DNA of 64,000 nucleotides from Solirubrobacteraceae bacterium (GCA_029263125.1 JAJCYD010000029.1:1-64000); one strand, 5' to 3'. Shown: positions 31,967 to 40,500, counted from the first letter of the stretch. Notes: generated by a model not told the origin, from the sequence alone. A program made the numbers and translations.

Positions 31967-32114
31967 GCACCTCGGCTGCTGCGGGCTGACCGCGGCTGCA
32001 AGACCGATCCACCAGGGGCTCGTCGAGCGGCGCCCCCTGCACGATGCACCAGCGGCGCGTCTGACGTCGAACCCGGCGGGCGAGGTGGCCCGACGACCTA
32101 AACGTGCGTCTGTG

Positions 32115-32135
32115 CAACACTTGCGTGCATGCAAG
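32115..32135 (+). promoter_or_regulatory. Dyad overlapping the marR start codon
   Basis: CTTGC-gtgcat-GCAAG (32120-32135) is a perfect inverted repeat that contains the proposed ATG of marR. GCAA-cac-TTGC (32115-32125) abuts it in the reverse arrangement. The half-sites TTGC and GCAA are the same as at the yceI promoter (4431-4468). It is probably the operator through which the MarR protein represses its own operon. Confidence 0.6.
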
Positions 32136-32599
32136 CATCTAGTGTCCAGGTTCGACCCGAGGCCGAGCAGGTCGCGGCCGAGCTGCTCGCGTTGTGGCGC
32201 CACGTCATCGGGACGCGATCGCGCGACGCCGGCGCCTACGCCATCTTCGAAGAGCTCGACCTCACGCTGACGCAGGTCAAGGCGCTGTGCGCGCTGTCAA
32301 ACGACGAGCTGACCGTCAAGGAGCTCGCGCAGCGCCTCGGCCTGTCGCTCCCGGGCGCCAGCCGCGCCGTCGACGCACTCGTCGCCCGCGAGCTGCTGTA
32401 CCGCCGTGAGGACGAGCATGACCGTCGCCAGAAGCGCCTGGGCTGCAACGACAGCGGTCACCACGCACTGCGCCGCCTCGACGAGGCGCGCCTAGCCGGC
32501 ATCGCGGCCTTCGCCGCGACGCTGCCCGCCGAGCAGTGCGCGCGGCTGTCCACCGCGCTGCGCCCGATCCTCTCCGATCTCCAGAAGCGGGACGCATGA
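32129..32599 (+). CDS. MarR family transcriptional regulator
   Basis: The winged-helix core is clear: a helix-turn-helix at about residues 68-92 (T-V-K-E-L-A-Q-R-L-G-L-S-L-P-G-A-S-R-A-V-D) and the wing with R-R-E-D-E-H-D-R-R-Q-K, the standard D-x-R motif. The dimerisation helices flank it. It probably senses a small molecule and controls the downstream efflux gene, with which it is translationally coupled (ATGA overlap). No Shine-Dalgarno is visible before ATG 32129, which lies inside the presumed operator; the transcript may be leaderless, or a later start is used. Confidence 0.9.
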   Translation: MQASSVQVRPEAEQVAAELLALWRHVIGTRSRDAGAYAIFEELDLTLTQVKALCALSNDELTVKELAQRLGLSLPGASRAVDALVARELLYRREDEHDRRQKRLGCNDSGHHALRRLDEARLAGIAAFAATLPAEQCARLSTALRPILSDLQKRDA

Positions 32600-34077
32600 C
32601 CGGTCGCATCGCGCTCAACGACGCCAACCGACGCTGGTGGACGCTGGCGGCGATGTGCTTCGCGCTGTTCATGATCATGCTCGACAACACGGTCGTCAAC
32701 GTCGCGCTGCCGTCGATCAAGGCCGACCTCGGCGCGAGCTACTCGACGCTGGAATGGACGGTCAGCGCGTACACGCTCTCGCTCGGCGTGCTGCTGATCA
32801 CCGGCGGCCGGCTCGGCGACATCTTCGGCCGGCGACGCGTGTTTCTCATCGGCGTCGGGCTGTTCGCGGCGTCCAGCGCGTTCATCGGCCTGTCGCAGTC
32901 CTCGGCATGGCTGATCGGCGGACGTGTCGCCCAGGGCGTCGGTGCGGCGCTGATGATGCCCGCCACGCTGTCGATCATCACCAACACGTTCGCGCCCCAC
33001 GAGCGCGGCAAGGCGCTGGGGACATGGGCCGGCGTGTCGGCGCTCGCGCTGGCGATCGGGCCGGTTGTCGGCGGCTACCTCGTCGAGTACGTGTCGTGGC
33101 AGTCGATCTTCTTCTTGAACCTGCCCGTCGCGGCGGGCGCCCTGGCGATCACGCTGTTCGCGACGCACGAGTCGCGTGACGAGACGGTGCTGCCGAAGGT
33201 CGACCTCGCCGGCGTCGCGGCGATCACCGCCGGGCTCGGCGCGCTGACGCTCGCGCTCGTCGAAGCTCCCACCTGGGGCTGGGGGTCGCCCGCCAACCTC
33301 GGGCTGCTCGGCGTCTCGGCGATCGGCCTCGCGACGTTCGCCGTCGTCGAACGGCGTGTGCGAGTTCCGATGGTCGACTTCGCCTTCTTTCGCTCCCCGA
33401 CGTTCTTCGGCGCGAACCTCGTCGCGTTCATCGTCTCCTTCGCGATGCTGGCGATGTTCTTCTTCATCGCGATCTACATGCAGACGATCGAGGGCTACTC
33501 GCCGCTTCAGGCCGGCGTGCGGTTCCTGCCCACGACGCTGATGGTCATCCTCGTCTCGCCGTTCTCCGGCCGGCTCGCCGACCGCATCGGCCCGCGGCCG
33601 CCGATGACCGTGGGGCTCGGGCTGATCGCGATCTCGCTGTTCTGGCAGAGCTTCCTGACCGTGGGATCGGGCTTCTCCTTCCTCGCGCCGGGCTTCGTGC
33701 TGATGGGCATCGGCATCGGACTCGTCATGTCGCCGATGAGCACGGCGGCCATGAACGCCGTCGACCGCACGAAGGCGGGCGTCGCGGGCGGCATCCTGTC
33801 GATGAGCCGGATGATCGGCGGCACGCTCGGCGTGGCGGTGCTCGGGGCGCTCGTCGGCAACCCCCTCGATCCCGAGTCTTTCGTCTCCTCGCTCGGCGAG
33901 GGGCTGAAGATCGGCGCCGTCGTGGCGGCGGCCGGAGCGCTCCTGGCATGGCGGCTGATCTCGCCCGAGCTGGCGGGCGGCGCGATCCAGACGCCGGCGG
34001 CGGGCGAGGCGGTGCCGCCGGTGGCCGAGCCCGTGGCGCCCGCCGGCGAGCCCGCGCGCGAACCGGTCGGCGCGTAG
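32596..34077 (+). CDS. MFS drug-efflux transporter, DHA2 (14-TM) family
   Basis: This 493-aa protein has the DHA2 layout of about fourteen helices. The opening helix reads M-L-D-N-T-V-V-N-V-A-L-P-S-I, motif A is G-G-R-L-G-D-I-F-G-R-R-R, and motif C is L-A-I-G-P-V-V-G-G-Y. The C-terminal tail is a disordered Pro/Ala/Glu-rich segment. Close relatives export toxic compounds using the proton gradient. It is controlled presumably by the MarR protein encoded just upstream. The following ccr gene begins 9 bp later, so the transcript may continue. Confidence 0.93.
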   Translation: MTGRIALNDANRRWWTLAAMCFALFMIMLDNTVVNVALPSIKADLGASYSTLEWTVSAYTLSLGVLLITGGRLGDIFGRRRVFLIGVGLFAASSAFIGLSQSSAWLIGGRVAQGVGAALMMPATLSIITNTFAPHERGKALGTWAGVSALALAIGPVVGGYLVEYVSWQSIFFLNLPVAAGALAITLFATHESRDETVLPKVDLAGVAAITAGLGALTLALVEAPTWGWGSPANLGLLGVSAIGLATFAVVERRVRVPMVDFAFFRSPTFFGANLVAFIVSFAMLAMFFFIAIYMQTIEGYSPLQAGVRFLPTTLMVILVSPFSGRLADRIGPRPPMTVGLGLIAISLFWQSFLTVGSGFSFLAPGFVLMGIGIGLVMSPMSTAAMNAVDRTKAGVAGGILSMSRMIGGTLGVAVLGALVGNPLDPESFVSSLGEGLKIGAVVAAAGALLAWRLISPELAGGAIQTPAAGEAVPPVAEPVAPAGEPAREPVGA

Positions 34078-34086
34078 GATCTGCGC

Positions 34087-35337
34087 GTGGCCCTCGACGC
34101 AAGCCAGGTCGCCAGCGTGGACACCCAGCCGGGTGAGCTGCCGGCGACGATGACCGCCTGGGTGATCCGCCAGGAACGCGAGGGCGAGCCGGTGGACGCC
34201 TTTCAGATCGAGGAGATCGAGTCGCCCCAGCCCGCGGCCTTCGAGGTCGTCGTGCGGGTGATGGCGGCCGGCGTGAACTTCAACAACGTCTGGGCGGCGC
34301 TCGGCAAGCCCGTCTCGGTCTTTCGCTATCACCCCGAGGAAGAGCACCACATCGGCGGCTCGGACGCCTCGGGGATCGTCTGGAAGGTCGGCCCGGGCGT
34401 CACGCGTTGGAAGCCCGGCGACGAGGTCGTCGTCCACTGCAACCAGGCCTCCTACGAGGATGTCGAGGTGCATGGCCTCGATCCGCTGGCCGCTCCGAGC
34501 CAGCAGATCTGGGGCTATGAGACGAGCTGGGGCTCCTTCGCGCAGTTCTGCAAGGTCCAGGCGCAGCAGCTGCTTCCAAAGCCCGCGCACCTTGCGTGGG
34601 AGGAGGCCGCGTCCTACGGGCTGACGTACTTCACCGCCTACCGCATGCTGATGGACCAGGCCGAGCTTCAGGCCGGCCACAAGGTCCTGATTTGGGGCGC
34701 CGCCGGCGGTCTGGGCGTCTTCGCCACGCAGCTGTGCGCGCTCGCCGGCGCCGACTGCGTGGGCGTCGTCTCAAGCGACGAGAAGGGGGCGCTCGTGGAG
34801 CGCCTGGGCGCCAAGGGGTTCATCAATCGCGGCGAGTTCGCGGGGATGATGCGCCGCGGCGGGGAGACGCCCGAGGAGGAGAAGGCACGCTTCGGCGTGT
34901 CGCGGCAGTTCGCCAAGCGCGTCAAGGAGATCCTCGGCGATGCCCCCGACATCGTCTTCGAGCACGTCGGCAAGGCGACGTTCCCGACGAGCGTCTTCAC
35001 CGTCAAGCCCTTCGGCAAGGTCGTCATCTGCGGCGCCACATCGGGCTTCGATCTGGATTTCGACGTACGCTACCTGTGGATGCGTCAGAAGCAGATCATC
35101 GGCTCGCACTTCGCCAACGCGTGGCAGTGCCACAAGGCCAACCAGCTCGTCAGCGAGTCGAAGATCCGTCCCGTCCTGTGGAAGACCATGAGCTTCTCGG
35201 ACGTCGCACACGCGCATCAGCTCATGCACGAGAACAAGCACGCCGGGAAGATCGCGATCCTCGTCGGGGCAACCGACGTCGGTCAGGGCCGCACAGCCGA
35301 AGGTCCCGGCGCAATCCAAGCGGAGGTCGGTGGCTGA
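34087..35337 (+). CDS. ccr: Crotonyl-CoA carboxylase/reductase
   Basis: The 416-aa enzyme is a medium-chain dehydrogenase/reductase with the features of Ccr. The N-terminal M-A-A-G-V-N-F-N-N-V-W-A-A-L-G block comes first, then the H-H-I-G-G-S-D-A-S-G-I-V segment. The Rossmann loop is W-G-A-A-G-G-L-G-V-F-A, and the adjacent region has E-E-A-A-S-Y-G-L-T-Y. Ccr converts crotonyl-CoA, CO2 and NADPH to (2S)-ethylmalonyl-CoA, the committed step of the ethylmalonyl-CoA pathway. Length agrees with the family (about 430). GTG 34087 is 9 bp from the MFS stop. The stop overlaps the next start by one base. Confidence 0.95.
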   Translation: MALDASQVASVDTQPGELPATMTAWVIRQEREGEPVDAFQIEEIESPQPAAFEVVVRVMAAGVNFNNVWAALGKPVSVFRYHPEEEHHIGGSDASGIVWKVGPGVTRWKPGDEVVVHCNQASYEDVEVHGLDPLAAPSQQIWGYETSWGSFAQFCKVQAQQLLPKPAHLAWEEAASYGLTYFTAYRMLMDQAELQAGHKVLIWGAAGGLGVFATQLCALAGADCVGVVSSDEKGALVERLGAKGFINRGEFAGMMRRGGETPEEEKARFGVSRQFAKRVKEILGDAPDIVFEHVGKATFPTSVFTVKPFGKVVICGATSGFDLDFDVRYLWMRQKQIIGSHFANAWQCHKANQLVSESKIRPVLWKTMSFSDVAHAHQLMHENKHAGKIAILVGATDVGQGRTAEGPGAIQAEVGG

Positions 35338-35681
35338 TGGCAGCAGGTGTGGTGCATCTTCCGGTCTACGCGACCGGCTTTCGCGGTGACGACATCGAGG
35401 CGTCGCTTCAGCAGCTCGCCCCGCTGTCGACCAACTACGGCGCGACGCGCTTTGACGTCTACCGCTCGCGCGACGACCGATACAAGTTCCTGATGGCCAT
35501 CGAGTTCGACGACAAGGGGCAGTGGGACGCGTTCTGGTTCGGCCCGGAGTTCACCGACTGGCGCGCCGCGTGCTCGGGCTGGTACACGGTGCCGCTGTTG
35601 TACGTCTGGAATGACAACGTCGCTCGGGGCATGCTGCGAGGCGCTGAGGCCGCACTCGTCGGCGACGGCGACGCGAGCTGA
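35337..35681 (+). CDS. Small dimeric alpha/beta-barrel-like protein, 114 aa
   Basis: The protein lacks a signal peptide. It shows a beta-alpha-beta pattern (V-V-H-L-P-V-Y-A, a helix, then F-D-V-Y-R-S-R-D-D-R-Y-K-F-L-M-A-I-E-F) similar to antibiotic-biosynthesis-monooxygenase-like dimers. It also has aromatic residues in W-D-A-F-W-F-G-P-E-F and Y-V-W-N-D-N. The function is not known. It starts at an ATG sharing one base with the ccr stop (TGATG), so it is co-translated with ccr and may act in the same pathway, although that is only positional inference. Confidence 0.78.
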   Translation: MAAGVVHLPVYATGFRGDDIEASLQQLAPLSTNYGATRFDVYRSRDDRYKFLMAIEFDDKGQWDAFWFGPEFTDWRAACSGWYTVPLLYVWNDNVARGMLRGAEAALVGDGDAS

Positions 35682-35707
35682 TCGCGCCGCTGCTGACCGC
35701 GGGCTTC

Positions 35708-36262
35708 TTGTCCGCAGAGGAAGCCGCAGACATCGTCTCCGGCATCGACGCCGCCACCCAGGCTCAGGCCCAGATCTGGGGTGAGAGCGGCTTCGGCGTG
35801 CATCCCGAGAACCGCTCGGGCTCGATCGCCGAGCTGCCCGCCGAGACCGAGGATCTCGTGCAGGACCGCCTGTGGGAGGTCATCCCGGGGCTGGAGGCGC
35901 ACTTCGGTTGCGAGGTCACGCACGTCAGCGGAGCGACGGCGCTCGTCTACCGCGTGGGCGATCACTTCGCCGCGCACTCCGACGGCGGCGGCGACGACGA
36001 GGCGCCGCTGGAGGTCCGCCGGCGCTGCATCTCGCTCGTCGTGGCGCTCAACGACGCCGCGACGGAGTTCGACGGCGGCGAGCTGGAGTTCTATCCCGGG
36101 ACGATGCCCGAGATCGCCACGCGGTCGGCACCGACGCTCAGCGTGCGCAGCGAGCCGGGGCTGCTGGTCGCGTTCGGCTCATCGGTCGTGCATCGCGTCG
36201 TTCCGGTGAGCGCGGGTCGCCGTTACTCGCTGGCCCTGTGGGCGCTCTCCCCCACGCCGTAA
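35708..36262 (+). CDS. 2-oxoglutarate/Fe(II) dioxygenase-fold protein
   Basis: The double-stranded beta-helix has the iron ligands H-x-D in F-A-A-H-S-D-G-G and the distal His in V-V-H-R-V-V-P-V. An Arg (G-R-R-Y-S-L) follows that would bind 2-oxoglutarate. This is the P4H/2OG-Fe(II) oxygenase arrangement. The substrate is unknown. The frame is open upstream of the proposed TTG 35708, and residues resembling a helix (L-I-A-P-L-L-T-A-G-F-L-S) precede it, so the true start could lie earlier. It follows the ccr operon by 26 bp on the same strand. Confidence 0.82.
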   Translation: MSAEEAADIVSGIDAATQAQAQIWGESGFGVHPENRSGSIAELPAETEDLVQDRLWEVIPGLEAHFGCEVTHVSGATALVYRVGDHFAAHSDGGGDDEAPLEVRRRCISLVVALNDAATEFDGGELEFYPGTMPEIATRSAPTLSVRSEPGLLVAFGSSVVHRVVPVSAGRRYSLALWALSPTP

Positions 36263-36280
36263 GTGTCTCGCCACGGCGTC

Positions 36281-37060
36281 CTACGCGACGTCCGTGCGCC
36301 TGCCCGTTCGATCGATGTCCTCGCGCAAGGTTCGCAGCGCCTGGCGGATGATGCGTGAGACCTGCATCTGCGAGACGCCGACGAGCTCGGAGATCTGCGT
36401 CTGGGTGAGATCCTCGGTGAAGCGCAGGCGCAGGACCTCGCGGTCGCGCTCGGACAGCGTCTGAAAGGCGTCGTCGAGCAGCACGCGCATCTCGGCGCGA
36501 CCGATCTCCGGATCGCGCACCCCGATCGAGTCCGCGAGCGTGACGTCCTCCCCCGTCGGCTCGTCCAGCGAACGTGTGCGCCGTGCCTCCTGGCTCTGGA
36601 TCGTGATCAGCACCTCCTCGAAGGGCTGGTCGACCTTGCCGGCGAGCTCCTGCACGGTCGGCGATCGCCCGAGCTCGGTGGTGAGCTCGTCGCGCGCCTT
36701 GGCGATCTGGATCTGCAGCTCCTGCATGCCGCGCGGCACGCGCATCGCCCACGTCTTGTCTCGGAAGTGGCGCTTGATCTCCCCGAGGACGGTCGGCGTG
36801 GCATACGACGAGAAGCGCACTTCGCGCGAGAGATCGAAGCCCTTGATCGCCTTCATGATCCCCACGCAGGCGACCTGGACGAGATCGTCCAACGGCTCGC
36901 CGCGGCCGCCGTAGCGCGCGGCAAGCGCGCGCGCCAGCGGCACCATCTCCTCGGCCAGGAGGTCGCGGGCGCGGGTGTCTCCGTTCTCGTGGTAGCGACG
37001 CAGAAGCTCGCGCTCGCGATCGGCGCGTCCTCCGGTACCCGCGATCGACAGGTCTGTCAC
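36281..37060 (-). CDS. SigB/SigF/SigG-type RNA polymerase sigma factor
   Basis: The 259-aa protein carries sigma-70 region 2 (D-D-L-V-Q-V-A-C-V-G-I-M-K-A-I-K-G-F-D, then F-S-S-Y-A-T-P-T-V-L-G-E-I-K-R), region 3 with the SigF-style R-V-P-R-G-M-Q-E-L, and region 4. Region 4 includes L-S-E-R-D-R-E-V-L-R-L-R-F and a helix-turn-helix (T-Q-T-Q-I-S-E-L-V-G-V-S-Q-M-Q-V-S-R-I). Such factors run general stress or developmental responses and are usually held by an anti-sigma factor. No anti-sigma gene is adjacent. The start GTG 37060 lies 16 bp from a long palindrome (37076-37147). Confidence 0.94.
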   Translation of the reverse strand: MTDLSIAGTGGRADRERELLRRYHENGDTRARDLLAEEMVPLARALAARYGGRGEPLDDLVQVACVGIMKAIKGFDLSREVRFSSYATPTVLGEIKRHFRDKTWAMRVPRGMQELQIQIAKARDELTTELGRSPTVQELAGKVDQPFEEVLITIQSQEARRTRSLDEPTGEDVTLADSIGVRDPEIGRAEMRVLLDDAFQTLSERDREVLRLRFTEDLTQTQISELVGVSQMQVSRIIRQALRTLREDIDRTGRRTDVA

Positions 37061-37075
37061 GCGTGAGGAAATCTA

Positions 37076-37147
37076 GTACACGCGGCCGGAAGTTCTGTGT
37101 GGAGTCCCGGGATGCCCGGGAAACGCGCAGAACCTGCGGCCGCGTGT
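37076..37147. repeat. Palindromic element upstream of the sigma-factor gene (element B)
   Basis: Outer arms are at 37078-37097 (ACACGCGGCCGGAAGTTCTG) and 37128-37147 (CAGAACCTGCGGCCGCGTGT), complementary at 18 of 20 positions. An inner hairpin is TCCCGGG-atg-CCCGGGA (37105-37121). Homologous blocks occur at 22972-23137 upstream of greA. Both copies sit between the end of one minus-strand gene and the start of the next. In both the minus strand reads TACTAG just before the gene start. Confidence 0.85.
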
Positions 37148-37191
37148 TCTGGCTGGTCGGGTCCGGTCGCCCCGAGGCACGCTGGGCGCGA

Positions 37192-37482
37192 TCAGCCCTG
37201 CTCGAGCGGGGCCATCGTCAGCCCCGCGCCTTGCAACTGATCCCAGTACAGCTCGGCCGCCTCTTGGTGTCCGGACCACACGATCGCCTGCCCGCTGCGG
37301 TGGATCTGGTCGGCGATGCGATAGCCGCGGTCGACGCTGATGCCGGGAATGAAGCGCGCGAGCGCGAGCGCGACACCGTCGAAGGTGTTGTGATCGTCGT
37401 TGCGGACGATCACGCGCCACTGGCCTCCCAGCCCGCCACCGGGCGGTCCGGTGCGCGGCTTCTCGATTGTCTGGCTGCTCAT
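37192..37482 (-). CDS. clpS: ClpS adaptor protein of the ClpAP/ClpCP protease
   Basis: The ClpS core is present: W-R-V-I-V-R-N-D-D-H-N-T-F-D-G-V-A-L-A-L, then an I-P-G-I-S-V-D-R-G-Y-R-I-A-D-Q-I-H segment, and E-L-Y-W-D-Q-L near the end. ClpS binds N-degron substrates through the hydrophobic pocket near the N-D-D motif and delivers them to the Clp ATPase. At 96 aa the length is standard. ATG 37482 was selected because the frame upstream is unrelated noise. It follows the MBL-fold gene by 20 bp on the same strand. Confidence 0.93.
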   Translation of the reverse strand: MSSQTIEKPRTGPPGGGLGGQWRVIVRNDDHNTFDGVALALARFIPGISVDRGYRIADQIHRSGQAIVWSGHQEAAELYWDQLQGAGLTMAPLEQG

Positions 37483-37502
37483 CGACGACCAGGATACGAG
37501 GG

Positions 37503-38345
37503 CTAGCGCGAATCGCCAAGCTCCAGGCGGCGAGTCCAGTAGCGATCGAGCCCCAGCCACTGGTCATCCGGCGGCATCGCCTGGCCGAATGCCTGCGCGG
37601 CCGGTCCGTCCAGCGCCGCGGTGAACGCGTCGCGCAGCGCGCTCGCGTACCCCTCGCGGTCGGTCCTGCGGGCCAGCTCGCCCCACCGTGTCAGCGCCTC
37701 GCGCATTCGCGCGAGATGCTCGCCGACGTCCGCGTAGTCACCGAAGTGCGTGATCGCCAGCGTCGCCGGGTCCCACTCCTCGATCGCGTCCAGCGACGCA
37801 CGCCACGCGTCGAGGTCGATGTCCGGCGGCGGCGTCGGCGCCAGCAGGAGGTCGCCGTCGGGGAGGCGCACGCCGCAGGTGTCGCCGGGGAACACCCAGC
37901 CGCTGGCCGCATGGCGGTAGGAGACGTGATGCGAAGCGTGGCCGGGCGTGTAGGCGACGTCCCAGCCGTCGAGCGATTCGCCGCCTCGCAGCACGCGCAG
38001 CGAGCGCTCGGGGACCGCGACGACCTCGCCCCACAGCCGCTCGAACTGCTCGCCGTAGAGCCGCTTGGCCGATGCCACCAGGCGCGTCGGGTCGGCGAGG
38101 TGCTTGGCGCCGCGCTCGTGGACCCAGACCTCGACGTCGGGCCACTCGCGCACGAGCGCGCCGGCCGCACCCGCGTGGTCGAAGTGGATGTGCGTGAGCA
38201 GCAGCGCTCGTGGCTGCTCGTCGCCGAGCGCGTCGAGCAACGTGTCGACGCACGACTCGGGGCCGGGGTCGACGAGCACGTCATCGACCTGCCAGCAGCA
38301 GATGACGTGCTCGTTGCCGAGATGCTCCAGATCGATCGGTCGCAT
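37503..38345 (-). CDS. MBL-fold metallo-hydrolase
   Basis: The zinc site motif T-H-I-H-F-D-H-A-G (H-x-H-x-D-H) is at about residues 51-59. Further ligands follow in P-G-H-A-S-H-H, V-F-P-G-D-T, and I-T-H-F-G-D near the end. The family includes lactonases, thioesterases and glyoxalase-II-like enzymes; the substrate cannot be read here. The C-terminal 60 residues form an extra helical region. It lies on the minus strand with clpS, while the ecm gene diverges from its 5' side. Confidence 0.9.
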   Translation of the reverse strand: MRPIDLEHLGNEHVICCWQVDDVLVDPGPESCVDTLLDALGDEQPRALLLTHIHFDHAGAAGALVREWPDVEVWVHERGAKHLADPTRLVASAKRLYGEQFERLWGEVVAVPERSLRVLRGGESLDGWDVAYTPGHASHHVSYRHAASGWVFPGDTCGVRLPDGDLLLAPTPPPDIDLDAWRASLDAIEEWDPATLAITHFGDYADVGEHLARMREALTRWGELARRTDREGYASALRDAFTAALDGPAAQAFGQAMPPDDQWLGLDRYWTRRLELGDSR

Positions 38346-38490
38346 CGATCAGATCCTACGTCGCCCCGCCGCCAGCGGATCGCCTCCGCGGCGTCGAGGG
38401 CGCAGATCGGCAGCGATGGCCCGCGATCGCAGGCCGAGCGGCCCGGCACACGGCTGCGGAGCGCAAGCGGCGGGCAGCTACGATCAGGCG

Positions 38491-40500
38491 ATGGCCGAGT
38501 CGCCCGCGCACCGCCTCTCGGAGCGCGACAAGCCCTGGATGATGCGGACCTACGCCGGCCATTCGACGGCCGCGAAGTCCAACGAGCTGTATCGCTGCAA
38601 CCTCGCTCGTGGCCAGACCGGGCTGTCGGTGGCATTCGACCTGCCGACCCAGACCGGCTATGACGCCGACCACGAGCTGGCGCGCGGGGAGGTGGGCAAG
38701 GTCGGCGTCCCAGTCGCCCACAAGGGCGACATGCACGCGCTGATGGACGCCATCCCGCTGGACACGATGAACACGTCGATGACGATCAACGCCACGGCGC
38801 CGTGGCTGCTGGCGCTGTACGTCGTGTGTGCCGAGGAGAACGGCGTCGATCCGCGGGTCCTGCAGGGCACGACGCAGAACGACATCGTCAAGGAGTTCCT
38901 GGCGCGAGGAACCTACGCGTTCCCGCCCGGTCCGTCGATGCGGCTGACCGCCGACCTGATCGCCCACACCGTCACCGAGATTCCGAAGTGGAACCCGATC
39001 AACATCTGCTCCTACCACCTGCAGGAGGCCGGGGCGACGCCCGTCCAGGAGATCGCCTTCGCGATGTCCAACGCGATCGCCGTCCTGGATGCCGTCGGCC
39101 AGCGCGTCGAAGCCGCTCTGATGGGCGCCGTGTTCAGCCGCGTGTCGTTCTTCGTCAACGCCGGTGTGCGCTTCGTCGAGGAGCACGCCAAGCTGCGAGC
39201 GATGGCCATCCTGTGGGAGCAGCTCGGCCGCGAGCGCTTCGGCGTGCGGGACGCCAAGCAGCTGCGCTTTCGCTACGGCGTGCAGGTCAACTCGCTCGGC
39301 CTGACGGAGGCCCAGCCCGAGAACAACGTCCAGCGGATCGTGCTGGAAGCGCTCGCCGTCACGCTGGGCCGCGACGCTCGCGCGCGCGCCGTGCAGCTGC
39401 CGGCGTGGAATGAGGCGCTCGGCCTGCCACGACCGTGGGATCAGCAGTGGTCGCTACGCATCCAGCAGGTCCTCGCCTACGAGACCGACCTGCTGGAGTA
39501 CCCGGACATCTTCGCCGGGTCGCACGTCATGGACGGGCTCGTCGAGGAGATGCTGTCCGGCGCTCGCGACGAGATGGCGACCGTCGCGCGCCAGGACGGC
39601 GTCGATGCGGCCGTCGCCTACATGAAGTCCGCGCTCGTCGACTCCCACGGCGAGCGCATCCGCCGCATCGAGTCCGGCGACCTCGTCGTCGTCGGCCAGA
39701 ACGCCTACGCCGACTCCGAGCCCTCGCCGTTGGCTGCCGGAGCCGACGGCGGGATCATGACCGTCGACGCCGGCGTCGAGGCCGAGCAGATCGCGGCGTT
39801 GGTGGCATGGCGCGAGCGGCGCGACGCCACAGCGGTCGGCGCGGCGCTCGACGAGCTTCGTCGCGTGGCGGCCGACGACGCCCAGAACATCATGCCCGCG
39901 ACGATCGCGGCCGCACGCGCCGGCGTGACCACGGGCGAGTGGGCCCAGGCGCTGCGCGACGTCCACGGCGAGTACCGCGCGCCAACCGGGGTCGGCGAGG
40001 CCAGTGCGCCTCGCCGGGTCTCGACGGAGGGCGACCTCGAAGCACTGCGCGAGGAGGTGGAGCGTGTCAGCGACGCGATCGGCCGTCGCATCAAGATCCT
40101 CGTCGGCAAGCCGGGACTCGATGGACACTCCAACGGCGCCGAGCAGATCGCCGTGCGCGCGCGTGACGCGGGCCTGGACGTCGTCTACGAGGGCATCCGC
40201 CTGACGCCGTCGCAGATCGTGACGAGCGCGCTGCAGGAGGGTGTCCACGTCATCGGCCTGTCGATCCTGTCGGGCTCGCACCGCGAGCTCGTTGCCGAGA
40301 TCACGCGCGCGCTGGCCGACGCCGGCGTGGATGCTCCGGTCGTCGTCGGCGGGATCATCCCCGACGCCGACGTCGCTGCGCTGAAGGAGGCCGGCGTGGC
40401 GGTCGTCTTCACCCCCAAGGACTTTGACCTGACGCAGATCATGCGCACCGTCGTCGCGCTCGTGGCCGATCGCCACGGGGTCGCGGCCGCGACCCGCTGA
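38491..40500 (+). CDS. ecm: Ethylmalonyl-CoA mutase (MeaA/Ecm), B12-dependent, single-chain
   Basis: The 669-aa enzyme starts with the MeaA signature: E-R-D-K-P-W-M-M-R-T-Y-A-G-H-S-T, then G-Q-T-G-L-S-V-A-F-D-L-P-T-Q-T-G. The TIM-barrel catalytic domain (to about residue 500) is followed in the same chain by a cobalamin-binding domain. That domain has G-K-P-G-L-D-G-H-S-N-G-A (D-x-H-x-x-G), an S-x-L motif and V-V-G-G-I-I-P. It converts ethylmalonyl-CoA to methylsuccinyl-CoA. The opening residues match ethylmalonyl-CoA mutase rather than methylmalonyl-CoA mutase, and ccr nearby supports this. Confidence 0.93.
   Translation: MAESPAHRLSERDKPWMMRTYAGHSTAAKSNELYRCNLARGQTGLSVAFDLPTQTGYDADHELARGEVGKVGVPVAHKGDMHALMDAIPLDTMNTSMTINATAPWLLALYVVCAEENGVDPRVLQGTTQNDIVKEFLARGTYAFPPGPSMRLTADLIAHTVTEIPKWNPINICSYHLQEAGATPVQEIAFAMSNAIAVLDAVGQRVEAALMGAVFSRVSFFVNAGVRFVEEHAKLRAMAILWEQLGRERFGVRDAKQLRFRYGVQVNSLGLTEAQPENNVQRIVLEALAVTLGRDARARAVQLPAWNEALGLPRPWDQQWSLRIQQVLAYETDLLEYPDIFAGSHVMDGLVEEMLSGARDEMATVARQDGVDAAVAYMKSALVDSHGERIRRIESGDLVVVGQNAYADSEPSPLAAGADGGIMTVDAGVEAEQIAALVAWRERRDATAVGAALDELRRVAADDAQNIMPATIAAARAGVTTGEWAQALRDVHGEYRAPTGVGEASAPRRVSTEGDLEALREEVERVSDAIGRRIKILVGKPGLDGHSNGAEQIAVRARDAGLDVVYEGIRLTPSQIVTSALQEGVHVIGLSILSGSHRELVAEITRALADAGVDAPVVVGGIIPDADVAALKEAGVAVVFTPKDFDLTQIMRTVVALVADRHGVAAATR

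Noticed and set aside
32458-34680. Minus-strand frame of 740 codons opposite the MFS and ccr genes
   Set aside because: Rich in Arg, Asp, His and Gln with no hydrophobic core; shadow of the transporter gene.
38491-40500. Methylmalonyl-CoA mutase as the identity of the B12 mutase
   Set aside because: The N-terminal block (K-P-W-M-M-R-T-Y-A-G-H-S) and the single-chain domain order fit MeaA/ethylmalonyl-CoA mutase better, and ccr is nearby.
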